Assembly (NCBI GenBank): GCA_039720395.1
Contig: CM077833.1
Span: forward strand, 16,119,133-16,183,132
Length of the DNA stretch: 64,000 bases
Reading direction: 5' to 3'
Source of the DNA: Liquidambar formosana
Lineage: Eukaryota; Streptophyta; Magnoliopsida; Saxifragales; Altingiaceae
Shown: one piece after another, positions 1 through 12,898 of the stretch
Layout of the letters: each line of letters opens with the position of its first letter
Position numbering within the stretch: the first letter of the stretch is position 1
Notes under the pieces: generated by a model
The model's database searches: none
What the model saw: only the letters and a program-made list of their open reading frames with translations
What the model was told of the DNA's origin: nothing
Program-made: the position numbers and the translations under genes

Positions 1-713
1 TTTAACCTCCCCTAAGGTTTCCAATAATTCCAGGGTTGTCCCAGAGGTTTTTAAATTTATGCTGGCCTCCCCACCAGTTCACATATACCATCACCACCAA
101 CCCCCCCCCCCCCCCCCCCCCCCACAAAAAAATAATAATAATAATAATAATAGTTGATGGTCAAATTCAACAGCAAATGCTAATATCACTAAAATTTTGT
201 TTCAGAAGGATGATATCACCCTTATTAACCAATAAAACACAAGTACAAATTTAATCCTTATGAGAGATGAACAATTTTGACATATGAAGAAAAATAACAC
301 ACATTTTTTATTTATAATTTGTGGGTGTGTTCCTAAGCTAGGTTTGTTGGAAGTTTGACAATTTTCCTTGAGTTGCAATTGGAAAACACTCTGATTCTCT
401 TGGATTCTCCCTACTTGTTTCTTTTATTATCTTACTACTGTAGCAGAGTAAACATTTCCAAACACTTAATTGAACAGTTGAGTCATTTTTAAAGAATCAT
501 TGCATTTCTTTCCTTCCAAATTCTCTAAGCTATTCCATTTTTCATTGTATACACCCTGTACACATCATGTTTTGCTAATAAATTATTACCTTATCAAAAA
601 AATATATATATCTAGAAGCTATCAGAGAATCAATTAAGAGTACCATGCAAGTCTCAACCCACGTAGAACAGTAGTAACTATCAAGGAAAAGACAACTCAA
701 GATGAAATCCAAC
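1..713. other. Left edge: intron sequence of the SOL1-like gene, no exon seen
   Basis: This stretch follows the last visible exon of the minus-strand carboxypeptidase, whose donor lies at 713. I could not find the next expected coding segment, so the remaining exons must lie further left. It contains a run of about 24 C at 100-123, a short (AAT)n run and the tail of an L1 element. Nothing else is recognisable. Confidence 0.6.
480..603 (+). mobile_element. L1-type LINE 3' tail fragment
   Basis: The segment ends with a 'TTGTATACACCCTGTACACAT' type stretch, an AATAAAT run and 'TTATCAAAAAA'. This is the usual 3'UTR ending of plant L1 elements. Similar tails occur at about 8.6-8.75, 31.1-31.3 and 37.4-37.6 kb in this window. 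No coding part is attached and no target-site duplication was found. Confidence 0.4.
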
Positions 714-1302
714 CTCATTAGCATTAGGCCATTTGTTGTCACTAATCTCCAAGGTCAATTCGAAACAGCCACCATGTATATAGTTCCAATCTTGCATGCC
801 ACCATATATTGGATACCTGCAGCAAGGTCACGCTTGAAACAATTGCTAACAGCATAAAAATAGAAAAGAAGAAAATAAATGAACCAGTATCTCTGACAAA
901 TTTATAAATAAAGTGACTACAGAAAAAGCGCAACAGAAGAAGCCTAGGAAATTTTGAAAATTAATGCACTTATTCAATTTATAAAATTCATGGTGATTTA
1001 CTTATATGTTGCCATACCAAAATGCTCCATTTGTAATCCCTCCTGGAAATTCCTTGCTTAGAGACATGTTATTGTGAGAACGACTATATACACTTGCCAT
1101 AAACCGAAATGTTTCGTCATCAGGACATGCGTAATAATCTTTCCTGAAATTAATAAAAATTGATGCAAAATTGTAAGAGTGTAAGAAGCCTTTACCCAAA
1201 AAGATACTTCAACAACCCAGAAAAAGAGTCATATCTTCACAGACTCTGAAAATACCAAACATCAACCTAAACTTTTCGTAAAGCAAAGATATGCTAGAAG
1301 AA

Positions 1303-1352
<50 letters not shown>

Positions 1353-4300
1353 CAACAAAGAACAAGAAGTCCACCAAGAACCAAACTTATATATATATAT
1401 ATATTATCAACAAAGAACAAGAAGTCCACCAAGAACCAAACTACAGAAAAGCATAAAACAAAAACAGCACCAAAAAAACTAGCTACATGCAGCCTTCCAG
1501 TCAGATTTCAATAAAAAGAAAGGAATATCATCAAACTCCTTTGAGGAATGAGCCCAAAAGGAACCCAAAAAGTGCACTCTATCCCACAAATCATCCAAAG
1601 AAGATTCCCTATCCTAAAAAAATCCTCGCGTCCCTTTCAATCCAAACAGCCCAATAAACGGCCAAGAAAGCACAATTCCAAAGAGATCTTGCTTTCTTAC
1701 TCCTCCCTAAACCCCAAAAATGAATGTCAATATCCTCCTAACACAACCCAGCACCACGCAAAGCTTAATGCCAAAGCTAAAAAGTCTCTTCCACAATATG
1801 CTAACCACAGAACAATGTAAAAAATAGATGATCAATGGACTCAGCCGCACCTCTACACATAATGCACCATTGAGGGCACACATAGAGAGAAGGCCTCCTC
1901 CTTTGAAAACTGTCATCGGTGTTAATTCTGTTGCAAACTACAGTCCAGGAAAAACCTTCATTTTAAGGGGCAATACAGGCTTTCCATATTAAGTCTGAGG
2001 GGGAAAGTAGAGGAACTTGATGAAATTCAATCAATTTCTTAAAATAAGATTTTACAAGAAAAAACTCCAGAGAAATTGGCAGTCCAAAACCTCCTATCCA
2101 GAATGAACAATCTTAACGAAGAAGTTTCCAATACCAACATTAGAGAAGAAAATTCTGAACTCTCCCTCTCCTTGAGATTTCGAAAGCCTCTCATTGCAAT
2201 TTCTGTTATATTATAGCAGACTCCATATATTTTTTTGCTTCCTTCAGAATATAACAAGGACATTGAGTCACTAAGCATTTGCCATGATTTATTTGAAAAT
2301 AGAAAGATCATTTGGGAACCTAATATCACCCAGTGTTGTAGAAATCAACATGGTGAAATCCCATGTTGCATCTCACGGAAAATTATATAATGGCCAAAAT
2401 CTAAATTAAAATAAGAAAGCAGTGGACTTGGAATGCTTCCAAAGAATAATGGTAAAGCAATGCTTGGAAACCACACTGATGAATAAGGGTGCTGTAAATG
2501 GATTGAACATAGAGTGGACTACCATTGACAGAATAGCCTAGAGGTTAGTAGGGGGATGGGGAGGCTAAAATCCCCCAAAAACAAAAATTATGCATCTATA
2601 ACAGACGAATGAGCTAGACTAACACAATACCCAAAGGTTTGGCCAAGGAAAACCATGAAAACAAGGAGGACTCTCCGGTTTGGCTTCCTTGCCCTTCAGG
2701 CTCCTTTTCTACTTCTTCAGTGTGGGATTCTCTCAGAGGTCATTGTGAAGAGGTTGACTGGGTTAAATATGTATGGTTTTCTAAATCTATAAGCAAGCAT
2801 AGCTTCATTCAATGTCTCATCAGTCATCATACATGACAGGTTGGTTACATAAGATAAGCCTGTTAGATGCAGCATAACCATGAAGATAGAAATCATTTAT
2901 ATTTTGAGTGCACTTTTACAGCTGCCATATAGAGGAGAATTCTTCTTCTTTGTGGTATCCATAGGCAGCCTCTGTACTGGCTGAATGGGTTCTATTGGGC
3001 TGTTTCCCATCTCAAGGGATCTTCCTTTTGTTTGACTGTTAAGAAGTATGCCCGGGCGGCTACTATGTACCTCATTTGGAGAGAAATAAATAGCAGGCTT
3101 CATGACAATTCATTTCAAAATGCCGATACCATCGTTAGGGATAATATTACTAATGTTAGATTTACAGTTATGGGGTTTAAAACAGTTATAGATAATCCTA
3201 TCAACAGGAATCTTTGTAACAACGGGGGGATTGATCTAGGCATCTAGCTATTCTTAGTTTGTAATTTGTTTGGCTTCGGCTTCTTTTTATAAATTCTTAC
3301 TTTTAAATTTTAAAAAAAAAATTAAAATAAGAAGGGATACATTTCTGAGAAATGGATTTAAAGATTAATCATCAGCACAAAAAATTCACCTTTTATCCAA
3401 AGTCCCATCCCATGGATAATTTGCAACCAGTGCACCCTGTCAACAAGAAGATTGATAATTAAGTACTCAAGCCTCAATTTTTATTTTTATTTTTGTGGAG
3501 ATAAACAACTATATTAATCACAAACCAAGATTAAAATCCACAAATTTATGTTTATAAACGTTCTTATTATCTGACATATTTCAGATCCATGAGACACCAC
3601 TTTATATCTTCATAATCAGTTAGTATAATTTGGCCAAGTAAACCAAATTATCATTCGAAAGAAAAAGAATAAGCACATGTAGACAGAGGAGAAACTCATT
3701 CCAAAACCAAAAAAAAAAAAAAAAAACTATAATTTGGCTAAGAAAAATAACTCTAGGTCAAGTTATGGCCTATTCAGTTCAGTCCTGAACTATTTCATAT
3801 CAGATGTGTTCTTTGAAATGGGTGCAGTACCTGTATTAAGCACATACTGCAGTCCACACTCCACCAGATTTAAGCGACAGAGCATTTCCTTCAAATCTGC
3901 TATTCTTTCTACAGCAGAATATTTTATCTCCCAAAGATGATGCGAGATAAATATTTCCACAATGGAAGTGTTCAAGCAGTGTATTACATGTTAGGTCCCG
4001 ACATCTAGGGATACTTATAGGTATTCAACCGATACTTAAATTGTCAAATGTTCATAAGCATATCCAGATACTTACTAATATATATATAGTCAACATACTC
4101 AATATAACATCACGTGTTCATCATGAATGTAATACTTACATATATAGACATCAATTCACATATTGATGAAAACATTTTCATTTTATAATTTAATTTACCA
4201 ATTGAGTATACAATATCCCTCGCTCTTTCAGAGTTTAAAAGCTAGAACTAAGTCAACTAACTTTTGCATCAGTGTCTAATACTATTTATGTTACTTTTTC

Positions 4301-7300
4301 TTGTGGTGGTACCTTGTTATGCAATGTCAATACCAAAGAATTTCTTTCCTATGTAGGTGACCTTTTTATTGTTATTTTTTTTTTTTTTTTAAACGAAAAA
4401 TGAAATGTTAATTAACATTTCAACATGAAGGGTGAACCTTTTAAAACTCTTGTTATAATTGCTTATGAGTCTGACCGATCCACAGATTTAAACTAAAGCA
4501 AGCCAATTTATTAGTTTCATTTAAATAAAAAGGAATTTTCACTTATTACATTGACCAGAATGTAGACATGTAGTAAAATTCTAGTAGTTTATTGATATAT
4601 CAATATTACAAAATATCGCATTGGACATTAGAACTTAGAATTAACTAACTTATAGATGAGCTATGCATTTTCACCAATAACCACTTCTATCAAAATGCAA
4701 AGTATTTGTTTTGTATGAATTTCCTTCTATAGTATGATTTGTGCATTGAAGTTTCTTTGAAATTCCAATAAATTTAATTGAAATTATTTCACATTTCTCT
4801 GAAGTATTTCACAAGTCTTCTATTTTTCCAATATCGACACCAGGGCAAACATTAAGAGTTTCCTGATGATGCTAGGGACGGGAGGAATACAGGCATTGGA
4901 ACAGATGACTGAATTAGAGCATCTAAGGGGATCTAAGACAAGGAATTGTTCAAGATTCTCCCCCTTCAAACCAGCAGCAGCAAATTAGGCTAGCCTTCAC
5001 AAGAAAGGGTAATGGAGGATTTTCTCTGTGGGTGCAAGTTTGCACTCCTACTAAGTAATCTGCTGCAAAATTCAAAACTTTTTTTGACAATAGATGGTAC
5101 CTTTCTTTAATTCTTTTATGGTACTGGTGCCTCACATGCCACATTTTAGTGATACCAGCACGTAACCATTAACGGACAAGTTCAACCCCGCATCAATGGT
5201 GCCTCGTAAAGCAAAGTTGCTTGCACTTATTTGGAGCCTTAGAGAAGTCAGATGGAGGCAACTTTGAGTATTCAAAAGGTGGTTGACTTAACAACAATTA
5301 TGAGATAGAACTGTGGCATAATAAATTGAGGATGAAGGCATCTTAGGAGAATTCAAATTAATTGTAACTAAACCACGATTATGAGAGGAAGGATCAACAA
5401 CGCTACAAGTCATCCATGCTGATTCTCTCATTGGATCTAAAAGGTGGTTCATTTACCTTAAAATTTGGAGGCCCCACTCCTTTGGCCTCCAAGACAGGAA
5501 TATGAAGAGGGCACTTTCTCAATAAAAGGGGCCGCATTTCATTGAAAGCTTTTCAAAGGCAATTATATAACAATGTAACCAAATTTGCATAGCACTTCTC
5601 CTTCCATCAACTTTATGATGTACCACATTCTTTCCCTCCAAAGGAGATTTTCTTCTCTTTTGTGCACTTCTCCTTAATAAATATTTCATGTCTATAAGAA
5701 AAAAATATAAAAGGAGAGGTATAAAACTACAATCCAAAACTATCAATATCTCATAATCAATAAAGATTTTTCCACGATAAAATTAAACTGCATAAACCAA
5801 AGCCTGCTCATAATATTCTCAAAATCATAAAGAGAAAAATGCTTGGCAAGTCTAGATGTCGGGTTATGATTAAATTTTCAAGACTATGGGTAGATATTAG
5901 ATAGAGGGAAAATAGATGTAAGTGTTGGAAAATTCCACATCCCAAATCGCCCAAATAGTGGGTTTGATATGGCTTCATATGCCTGTTGGGGCCCTCCACC
6001 TAACAGCTTAACCTTTTAGATTGGAAACTTAACATGGTATCATAGCATGTCGTTCTTGCGCCATCTCGTTTATGAGCCCATAAGTCTATTGTCCATGTGA
6101 TAGGCCCATTCTTGTTTTGTTAGACCTGCACGTGTTGGGGAGTGTTGAAAAGTTCCACAACCCACATTGCACAAATATTCGGTTTAATATGGCTTTATAT
6201 ACTTGTTTGGGCGCTCCACCTAACAACTTAAGCCTTTTTAGGTTGGAAACTTAACGGTAAGAAAATGTGAAATGAAGTCTTTCAAGCATGGTTAGCACTT
6301 TGGGAAATAGGAAGGGAAACAAAAATGGGAGCATGATCCAAGAAAGATATGTGAGAAACACAATACAAGAAAGTAGGAAACAATCTGGAGATGAATCGAA
6401 AACCCATTGAAAATCTTAGCCTAAAAAATGGAACCCAATGAATGACGCAATGAGAAAGAAAGCATGTCAAGAATGATAGAAAACACAAAGAAAAGGTACA
6501 AACATTTAAAATGTAAAGGGATCTTACTAGAATGTCATTTAAATATAAGGAAACCACTTTTTTGAAGAAAAAAATTAAAAATATATAATTTTTCATTTGT
6601 AAATTAAAAAAGAAAAATTATGGAGAATTTCAGACAGTGGGAAACACACAGCTATGATCTAGTATAGTATTATTTTGAAGTATAATAGTGAATTTTTTAT
6701 TTTTATCTCTTTTATAGTATTATTTTGAAGGGAGCTATGATCTAGTTGAATTTATCAAGCTGGAGAAGAAAGCAGCCCTTTAAGTTCACCTCAGGATTAA
6801 ACATTATGTTAGTTCTGATCTGATTAATAAAACTCTTTGTTTGCAAAAATATTATTCTGCGTATGAAGAAATTTTTACAAGGAACACAAAATTAAGTTAA
6901 ATAACTCATTCAGTTTTTTATAAAATTATTATGGTCCTCACTCCTCATTTATATATTTTTTAACCAACCCATGCAGTTATTTTATGAAATTATAACAAAA
7001 TCATTTCAACAGATGCCAAACAGGCAAAAAGAACTTCCTGCAAGGGTACATTTGTCATTTCAGGGTTATGATAGATTCAACAAATGAACAGGCAACAAAT
7101 CATTTGTGGCATCAACAGAACTTTTGAAATATAGCTCCAAACCCAAACTGCATTCTCTTCTGCTTTTGATTCTCTTCCGATTCTCAACTGAATCTACCTA
7201 ATAGCAAAAGCTATAGCTATCCCAAACGAGGCCCAAAGAGATTTACCACAATTTTCCAAATCAGGTTTATTAATTGCATATTTCCCACTTAGAAATTACA

Positions 7301-10300
7301 TTAGCTCTTGTTCTAAGATATAAATAGGATTTAGGAAATTAACAATAAAAATAAATATGACACTGTGAAAGTAAAGATATCAAATGCCAAACACACTTAA
7401 ACTGATAGCATGAGAAATATAGAAGTATTACCCCATGCAAACTGGCAGATGCTGTGAAACGTATCTCTTTTAACCATCTCATAATTGCTCTTGTTTCAGG
7501 TTGCCGCATGCCCACATCATCGTTCAGAGGAAAAAACTAAGCCATTCCACATTAATTAAGGCTTTTGTCATAAGTTACTCCAAGAAAAGCGAAAGCAAGT
7601 AAACCAAATGAAATCTAGCAATAGAAAGAAAATCACTAGTTTTCCATATACTGAATGAGAAGATGCTTGAAAATATAAATCCTATAATCTAAAATGCATC
7701 TTGTCACCAACAATATGAATTCTAGATCTGAATCCCCTTTAGTGGATTAAATGAAATCTAGTCATATAAAATAAAATTTAGATTTTCAAATATATATTGA
7801 ATGGAACGATGACTTATAAAATTGAAGAGAGTTTCTTTTTCAAATATATATTGAATGAAAAGGTGCTCGAAAAAACCTACAATTAAAATTGAATCTTGAC
7901 AATATATAGATAGTCTAGGTCTGAATCCTTAAGAGACAAATCATTCTAATATTTCAAAATTTTAGACTAACAAATTGAATATTAAATGACCTACCCAATA
8001 TATTTGAATCTTAGATCCTATCAAATTTAGAATTTAAGCTTAAACCAAGGGCAAATGTATTAAGAGTCACTGCCAAATGTAATTTGGTCTACCTTTATAC
8101 TTTTTCCATGATATTGGTAATAATAGAAACAATGGGAATACAATCATTGCATTTCCCCATAATCAGTTGCCAAGGTTTAATGCCAAAGGTAAATTCTTTA
8201 AGACAAATTGGATTTCTTGGAAATCTCATAATTGGAAATATGATGAATTTTTTTGATGAAGTAATTGGAAATAGGATTAATTAAAATTCTATATGTAGTA
8301 AGTCATTAAAACTTCAATTAGATTTAGAATTGAATTCACAATTAAACTTCATATTGAATTCGGGGTCACAGTGGTGACAGATTCGTGGAGTAGGTGGCGG
8401 TAATTGTGGGGATGGTGGAAGTAAGTTGTTTGTGGTGGTATTGATGATGATGTGGAACTGAGTTGGTTCTGGTCATGTATTGAAACAACATTTATGGTGG
8501 TAGTAAAGGAAAGGAAAGAGAAATGTTTGATGGGTGTGGGATGGAGTTCACTTTTTAGACTCTTTTTGGTCATTGATATCGAAAGTTTTCTACAGGACTC
8601 CTTTGTTTATCATTAAGGGTGATTAGAAGTCGGTTTGTGCTTATTAGTTTTCTTGTTTTTGCTCTTTATTTTTCTAGTGGATTCCTTGTCCCCCTTGTAT
8701 CTCTTTCTGTTTCTTATTAAGAATATTTTGTCTTTGTTGATCAAAAAAACCAAAGCTGGTTGTAGGTAGCGGAAAAATGGTGGTGGGAGTAGCGATGATG
8801 ACGAATTGGCAAAGGGGGTAATCATGGGCAACAACAACGGGCTCACGAACGGAACAGGTCCAAGAATGATGACGACGATGGGCTCCAGTACCATATTAAG
8901 TTTCTAACCAAAAAGCCTAAGCTATTTGGTGGAGGGCCCAAACATGTAGATAAAGCCACAACAAACTCAAAATTTAGATGATGCGGGATGTGAGACTTCC
9001 CAACAACATGCAATAAATCACAAAAGTTAATGCCTACTTGTACAATTATTCCATAAACTCTAATTCAAATAGTTTTGACATGGAGAAAAACCTTATAGAA
9101 CATTTTTATAATTTTTACGCACAACATATTTAAATGGCCAACAGTAAGGTAATATGCGATGGACTAATAATCATTTTGACATAATATATTTATCTTTGGA
9201 TAGGCTTTTTTACTTCTATTCTTTTACATATTAGTCTATTACATGCATCACTGAAGAATGATATGAAAACCATAGTAAGCCCTACAATTTAGGAAACAAA
9301 TCTTAATTTGAAGAGAATATACTCTCTAATGATTTAACGATTCGACTGGAATTTAATAAGTTTGGTGACGAATAAGACAACCAACATTGTAAAAAAAAGA
9401 TACCTGGTCTGGAAAATCTCGATTCAGATCGATATTGTTTGCATTACCACGCCTCCTAAGTGAAAACCCATCAGGATTCATTGATGGAAGTATATGAAGG
9501 TGAACATTTTCTATAATCAATGTCGCCTGTAGAGACCAACAAATGTTAGAATAAATTAATCACTGTCATTAAACATATTGAATCATAGAATTACTCATCA
9601 ATGCTATTACTCCTGTAAGGTAAATTAAATTGGTGTATACATGCATATATACATCAAGGTTAACCAAAGAAAGTTTATTTTTATAAAATGAATGTTCATA
9701 AATCAATGTCACACAAAAAGAGGAAAAAAAAGAGGAAAACATAATTTTGCAAAGAAAAATTAAAGTAAGATATCACAAATACATATTAAGAAAAGTGAAC
9801 ACAACTGGTCTCATAAATCATAAAATATATGTTTTGATTCTTAAGTGGGGTCAATTTGGTAGGTTGATGAGTTAATATTGCTGGAATCAAGTGTCAATCT
9901 TGCCGGATTTGTCCTCCATTGCCATGAATAAATATGCTTGGGTGAGTAACTCTGTGATGTGGAAAGAGAAGGTTATTCATTTGGATCTGATCTTTGTTAG
10001 AAGACTTAATGATTGGGAGCTTGAGGCGACTATGATAATAGTTGAGATGCTATGTGGAGTTTCTGTGCATAGAAATACTGAATATAATTTGATTTGGAGA
10101 GGGAGCTCTAATCACTTATTCTTAGTGAAATTTATGTACAATCATTTGTGAAAGATGGTTTTTCAGCAGCTAACAGAGTACAGGGATCATGTGGCCCCTC
10201 CAAAGTTGATTTTCTTCTCTTGGACCGCATCCAAAGACAAATGACCCAAAGTAAGTCATTTGATTAGTAGAGGTGTGGCCTTGCTGAAGTGTAGTATGTG

Positions 10301-12898
10301 AAAGGAGTGAGGAAGCAATGAGCCGTATTTTCATCCATTGCACAACTAGAGAGCTTTGGAAGTTACTTTTTTGAGTGAGGGATTTATTGGGTGTTGCTGA
10401 GGTCTGTGAGAGAGATCTTTCATGATGGTGAATTGAGGCCTGTGACAAATTTGCTAAGATAAAACAGAAAATGTCACCTCTTTATCTATTATGGTGTATT
10501 AGGAAGAAGAGGAAAGGATGAGGAGAAGTCCTTGCTTAACTTAAAAGATAATTTCCTCAAATATCTCTTCCTTTGGAGCTCTTCTTTTGAACTGAAGATT
10601 TACTTTTTTTTTTTTTTTTTGATAGATAAAGGATTAAGTATTAAAAAGAAAAGATAACAATAAGTTAACCAATTAGTCAGGACACCTTTAAAGATTCCAA
10701 AAGTTTCTGTAACTGCAAAAAAACAAGATAAAAAAGTACATGGGCAAACAATCTCCAACATCAAGAGAAAAGAAAAATAAAATTAAAATTATGTATAGAA
10801 AACAGGAAAGACAAATACCAAGGGGTCCCTCATATAGTTATCACATAACCAATTTGCAAGAAGTAATAGCAGTTCACGACCCACAGGTTCATCTCCGTGC
10901 ACATTTCCAATAAACTACAATATCCAGTAAATAAGTCAACAATATTTTTTTATCAATAAAATAAAATAAATATGGAGTAAAGAAATAAAAATTGTCACTT
11001 GTAAAGGTTCTGCAAAACAGTTGCTGAAAAATGGTCACTTGTAATGCTTACAAGTAAAATTACTCACAGAAAACGAAGTATAGTCTTGACTGGACCGTAA
11101 AAGGATTACAAATCCATTTAAGCACTGCTTATATACTTAATTCATCTCGTCAATAGTCTGCCAGTGGATTTTTTTTCCCTTTTTAATAATGTCTGCCAGT
11201 TGATATTATTAGATCATAGTATATTTTAAACTTACTTCAAGGACAATCAGAAAATTACAGCACGCAGATTTTGTTAAACATCAATAAAAAGAATGCTTTC
11301 TCGGGATGGAAAAATCAAAAGGAACAGCCAGCAACCAATATAAATCTGACTCTTAACAACAGGGACATATTTGTGTTTCTGTTGGATTCTCTGAGTTGTC
11401 ATGTCTATCAACGACATAGGCATCACATAGCTCCATAGTTAATAATACAATTCTTAAGCAACTTTATTATAACAGGATATTTTTTAGTGAGCACCTTTCT
11501 TTTTTTATGTTATGTCACAGATTGTCCAGTTGGGGCTAGATGATTAAACCATCTGACCCTGACCCTGAACCAGGCCCCTTGTAAAACTCAAATTATTTGG
11601 TTGGAGATTAACAAATTTCAGAGCCTTGAAAATGATTTTGGGTTTTTTTTTTTAATTTCCTTTTTTTTTTTCTTTTTTTTTTTTGGTGGGGGATGCTATC
11701 CGTAAAATAAAGTTGCATGTGTGTGCATGTGCATTGAAGATCCTCACCTTGAATGCAGGTTCAGCTTCTTCCTCCCCTGGCCGATCAGAAATTTCCATCA
11801 CCCACTACATGCAATATACCAGACATTACCCACTTAGTAAGGTGCAATTTTCAGTTATTAAATTATAAATTAAAACAAAGATAAAGAGACTAAGAAAAAA
11901 AATATATAAAAACTAGCATCAGTGAAACTATTACCAGTGGAACTCCTTTCACACTCTTTCCAATACTGTCCAAAAAAATCCCTCAATGAGAGAATAAAGA
12001 ATAAGTCAGCATAACAACCATGGCATGTCTTAAAACAACACCATACAAAAAATATTCCATATTGTCACTTAGTTCAATTATATCCTAATTATAGTAAAAC
12101 TTCATATTTAGCAGCTTCGAATTAAAGCCCACAAGTCCTATAAATCACCTGTAAATCCTCGAAATGTTACTACATCTTCTCCCGAAAGCCTTCACAGCCT
12201 TCTCGAGATCAGAATTAGTCATGTACCCACGAGCTATATCCAGACTGCGAACCCAAATTTCAGAATTTTTTTTGTTATAACTCACAAAAACATTACATAT
12301 AAAAATAAACCAAATTGGGAAAGTTTCATGAATACCGTGTCTCAGACTGATTTTCCTCAAACAATTGCCTCACGGAGCCAGAATAGACTTTATCAATATA
12401 ATCTACCAAACATCAAAATCGATAAAATAAGAACACCTTCTAATGTTCACAAATTGTTATTGTAAATTCAAAATTAGAAATTTAGATTCAACAAAAGTCA
12501 TATCCCGTCCTAATAATCTGATCACTAGATGTCAAGTTAACGATTTAATATAACCCCCCCGTTTGGTTGGTCGGAAAATATGGGGAAATGAAATTTAAAC
12601 TTTTTCACTTTTTATGCTTTATTTATGTCGTTTTTGGTTTTCTATGAGATGAGGAACTCGCCTCAACTAGGCCAAATAGGTGGTATCAGATTCAAAACTT
12701 TAACTTAGTTTCTTTTCCGGCACTTTCTCGGTAACCAAGCAGAGCAAAAGAGAGACAAAATAAAAATAAGTAAACAAATCTACAGAGAAGAACCAGACCT
12801 GATGGCTTAGACCGCTGTTCGCCGCCCCGGGCGACCGTTGGGTGAAGAAGAGAGGAAAAATATAGAGAGAGAAAGAGGAAAGAGAAGGCGTGATCCAT
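714..12898 (-). CDS. SOL1: Zinc carboxypeptidase SOL1-like (carboxypeptidase D family, M14), 3' part missing
   Basis: Ten exons read on the minus strand: 12813-12898, 12149-12244, 11935-11965, 11748-11804, 10819-10914, 9404-9526, 7432-7536, 3390-3436, 1018-1143, 714-816. Phases agree and the 290 codons are free of stops. Exon 1 encodes a hydrophobic signal peptide ending near TVARGG; its donor (GTCTAAG) is weak and chosen because it keeps frame. Visible landmarks are [12 protein letters not shown], then HGDEPVGRE with Zn ligands His96 and Glu99. Next come LNRDFPD with substrate-binding Arg158, SLHGG with third ligand His197, GGMQDWNY, and FELTLEIS with catalytic Glu near 279. Family members are membrane-anchored or secretory carboxypeptidases removing C-terminal Lys or Arg. 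Arabidopsis SOL1 processes CLE19 peptide precursor. The transthyretin-like domain and membrane anchor would lie left of the window. All essential residues are present, so the gene looks functional as far as seen. Introns 7 (4 kb) and 8 (2.2 kb) are long and carry transposons. Confidence 0.92.
1290..1443. repeat. (TA)n microsatellite with a 55-bp tandem duplication
   Basis: A (TA)n run is followed by 'TTATCAACAAAGAACAAG' plus about 20 more bases. The whole unit, including a shorter (TA)n, is then repeated at about 1403-1442. The sequence continues into the 3' end of the minus-strand LINE, so it is probably that element's duplicated tail region. Confidence 0.75.
1444..2345 (-). mobile_element. 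L1-type LINE remnant, 3' end with RT zinc-binding (zf-RVT) region
   Basis: Translated on the minus strand in shifting frames, this shows the C-terminal end of a plant L1 ORF2. Landmarks are '[15 protein letters not shown]' near 2100, '[16 protein letters not shown]' and a Cys-rich stretch near 1900, then 'LWKRLFSFG'. Stops and frameshifts make it inactive. It lies in SOL1 intron 8 next to the plus-strand LINE copy at 2403. No target-site duplication was found, so the ends are approximate. Confidence 0.7.
2403..3333 (+). mobile_element. 5'-truncated L1-type LINE with 15-bp target-site duplication
   Basis: The exact 15-mer AAATTAAAATAAGAA occurs at 2403-2417 and again at 3319-3333, directly after an A-rich tail. 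This is the signature of target-primed reverse transcription. Between them, broken frames encode the end of ORF2: '[12 protein letters not shown]' near 2705, a [14 protein letters not shown] zinc-binding stretch near 2880, '[13 protein letters not shown]' near 3070. About 900 bp of element remain. It lies in SOL1 intron 8, antisense to that gene. Confidence 0.85.
3437..7431. other. SOL1 intron 7; only a TRIM element recognised
   Basis: This 4-kb AT-rich interval separates SOL1 exons 7 and 8. Apart from the TRIM at 5923-6256 and poly(A) or poly(T) tracts near 3710 and 4376, I see no gene or recognisable repeat. Short open frames here (for example 3734-3940 and 6282-6596 minus) have no family resemblance. 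Confidence 0.6.
5923..6256 (+). mobile_element. Complete TRIM retrotransposon with 5-bp target-site duplication
   Basis: Two LTRs of about 112-114 bp (5923-6034 and 6143-6256) both begin TGTTG and share 'CTCCACCTAACA' and 'TTGGAAACTTAAC'. The left LTR ends in CA and is followed at once by TGGTATCATAGC, a primer-binding site for initiator Met-tRNA. The right LTR is preceded by a G-rich polypurine-like GTGTTGGGGAG. The element is flanked by GTAAG at 5918-5922 and 6257-6261. It has no coding capacity, as expected for a TRIM, and must be mobilised in trans. The right LTR now ends CG instead of CA. Related copies are at 8.9, 37.3-37.9 and 39.3 kb. Confidence 0.88.
8583..8752 (+). mobile_element. 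L1-type LINE 3' tail fragment
   Basis: A T-rich 3'UTR-like stretch has the typical spaced CTTGT and TTTCTTATTAAG motifs and ends 'TTGATCAAAAAAA'. It sits in SOL1 intron 6 just left of a TRIM fragment. The ends are approximate. Confidence 0.45.
8820..9005 (-). mobile_element. TRIM fragment (one LTR plus internal region)
   Basis: The LTR at 8894-9005 reads TGTTGGGAAGTC..CTTAATA on the minus strand. It is followed by TGGTACTGGAGC, a decayed Met-tRNA primer site, and by internal sequence related to the 37.7-kb copy. The second LTR is missing. It lies in SOL1 intron 6 in sense with that gene. Confidence 0.7.
9860..10590 (+). mobile_element. L1-type LINE remnant with RT zinc-binding region
   Basis: The open stretch at 9891-10151 reads '[13 protein letters not shown]', then '[15 protein letters not shown]'. 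It is followed after 10151 by '[18 protein letters not shown]' in a neighbouring frame. These are the motifs just ahead of and inside the zf-RVT domain of plant L1 ORF2. Later frames are broken. The element lies in SOL1 intron 5, antisense to the gene. A poly(T) tract at 10603 may mark a second, opposite LINE end. Confidence 0.75.

Noticed and set aside
100..123. Poly-C run encoding a poly-proline-like frame
   Set aside because: It is a homopolymer in intronic DNA. The surrounding open frame has no other protein-like character.
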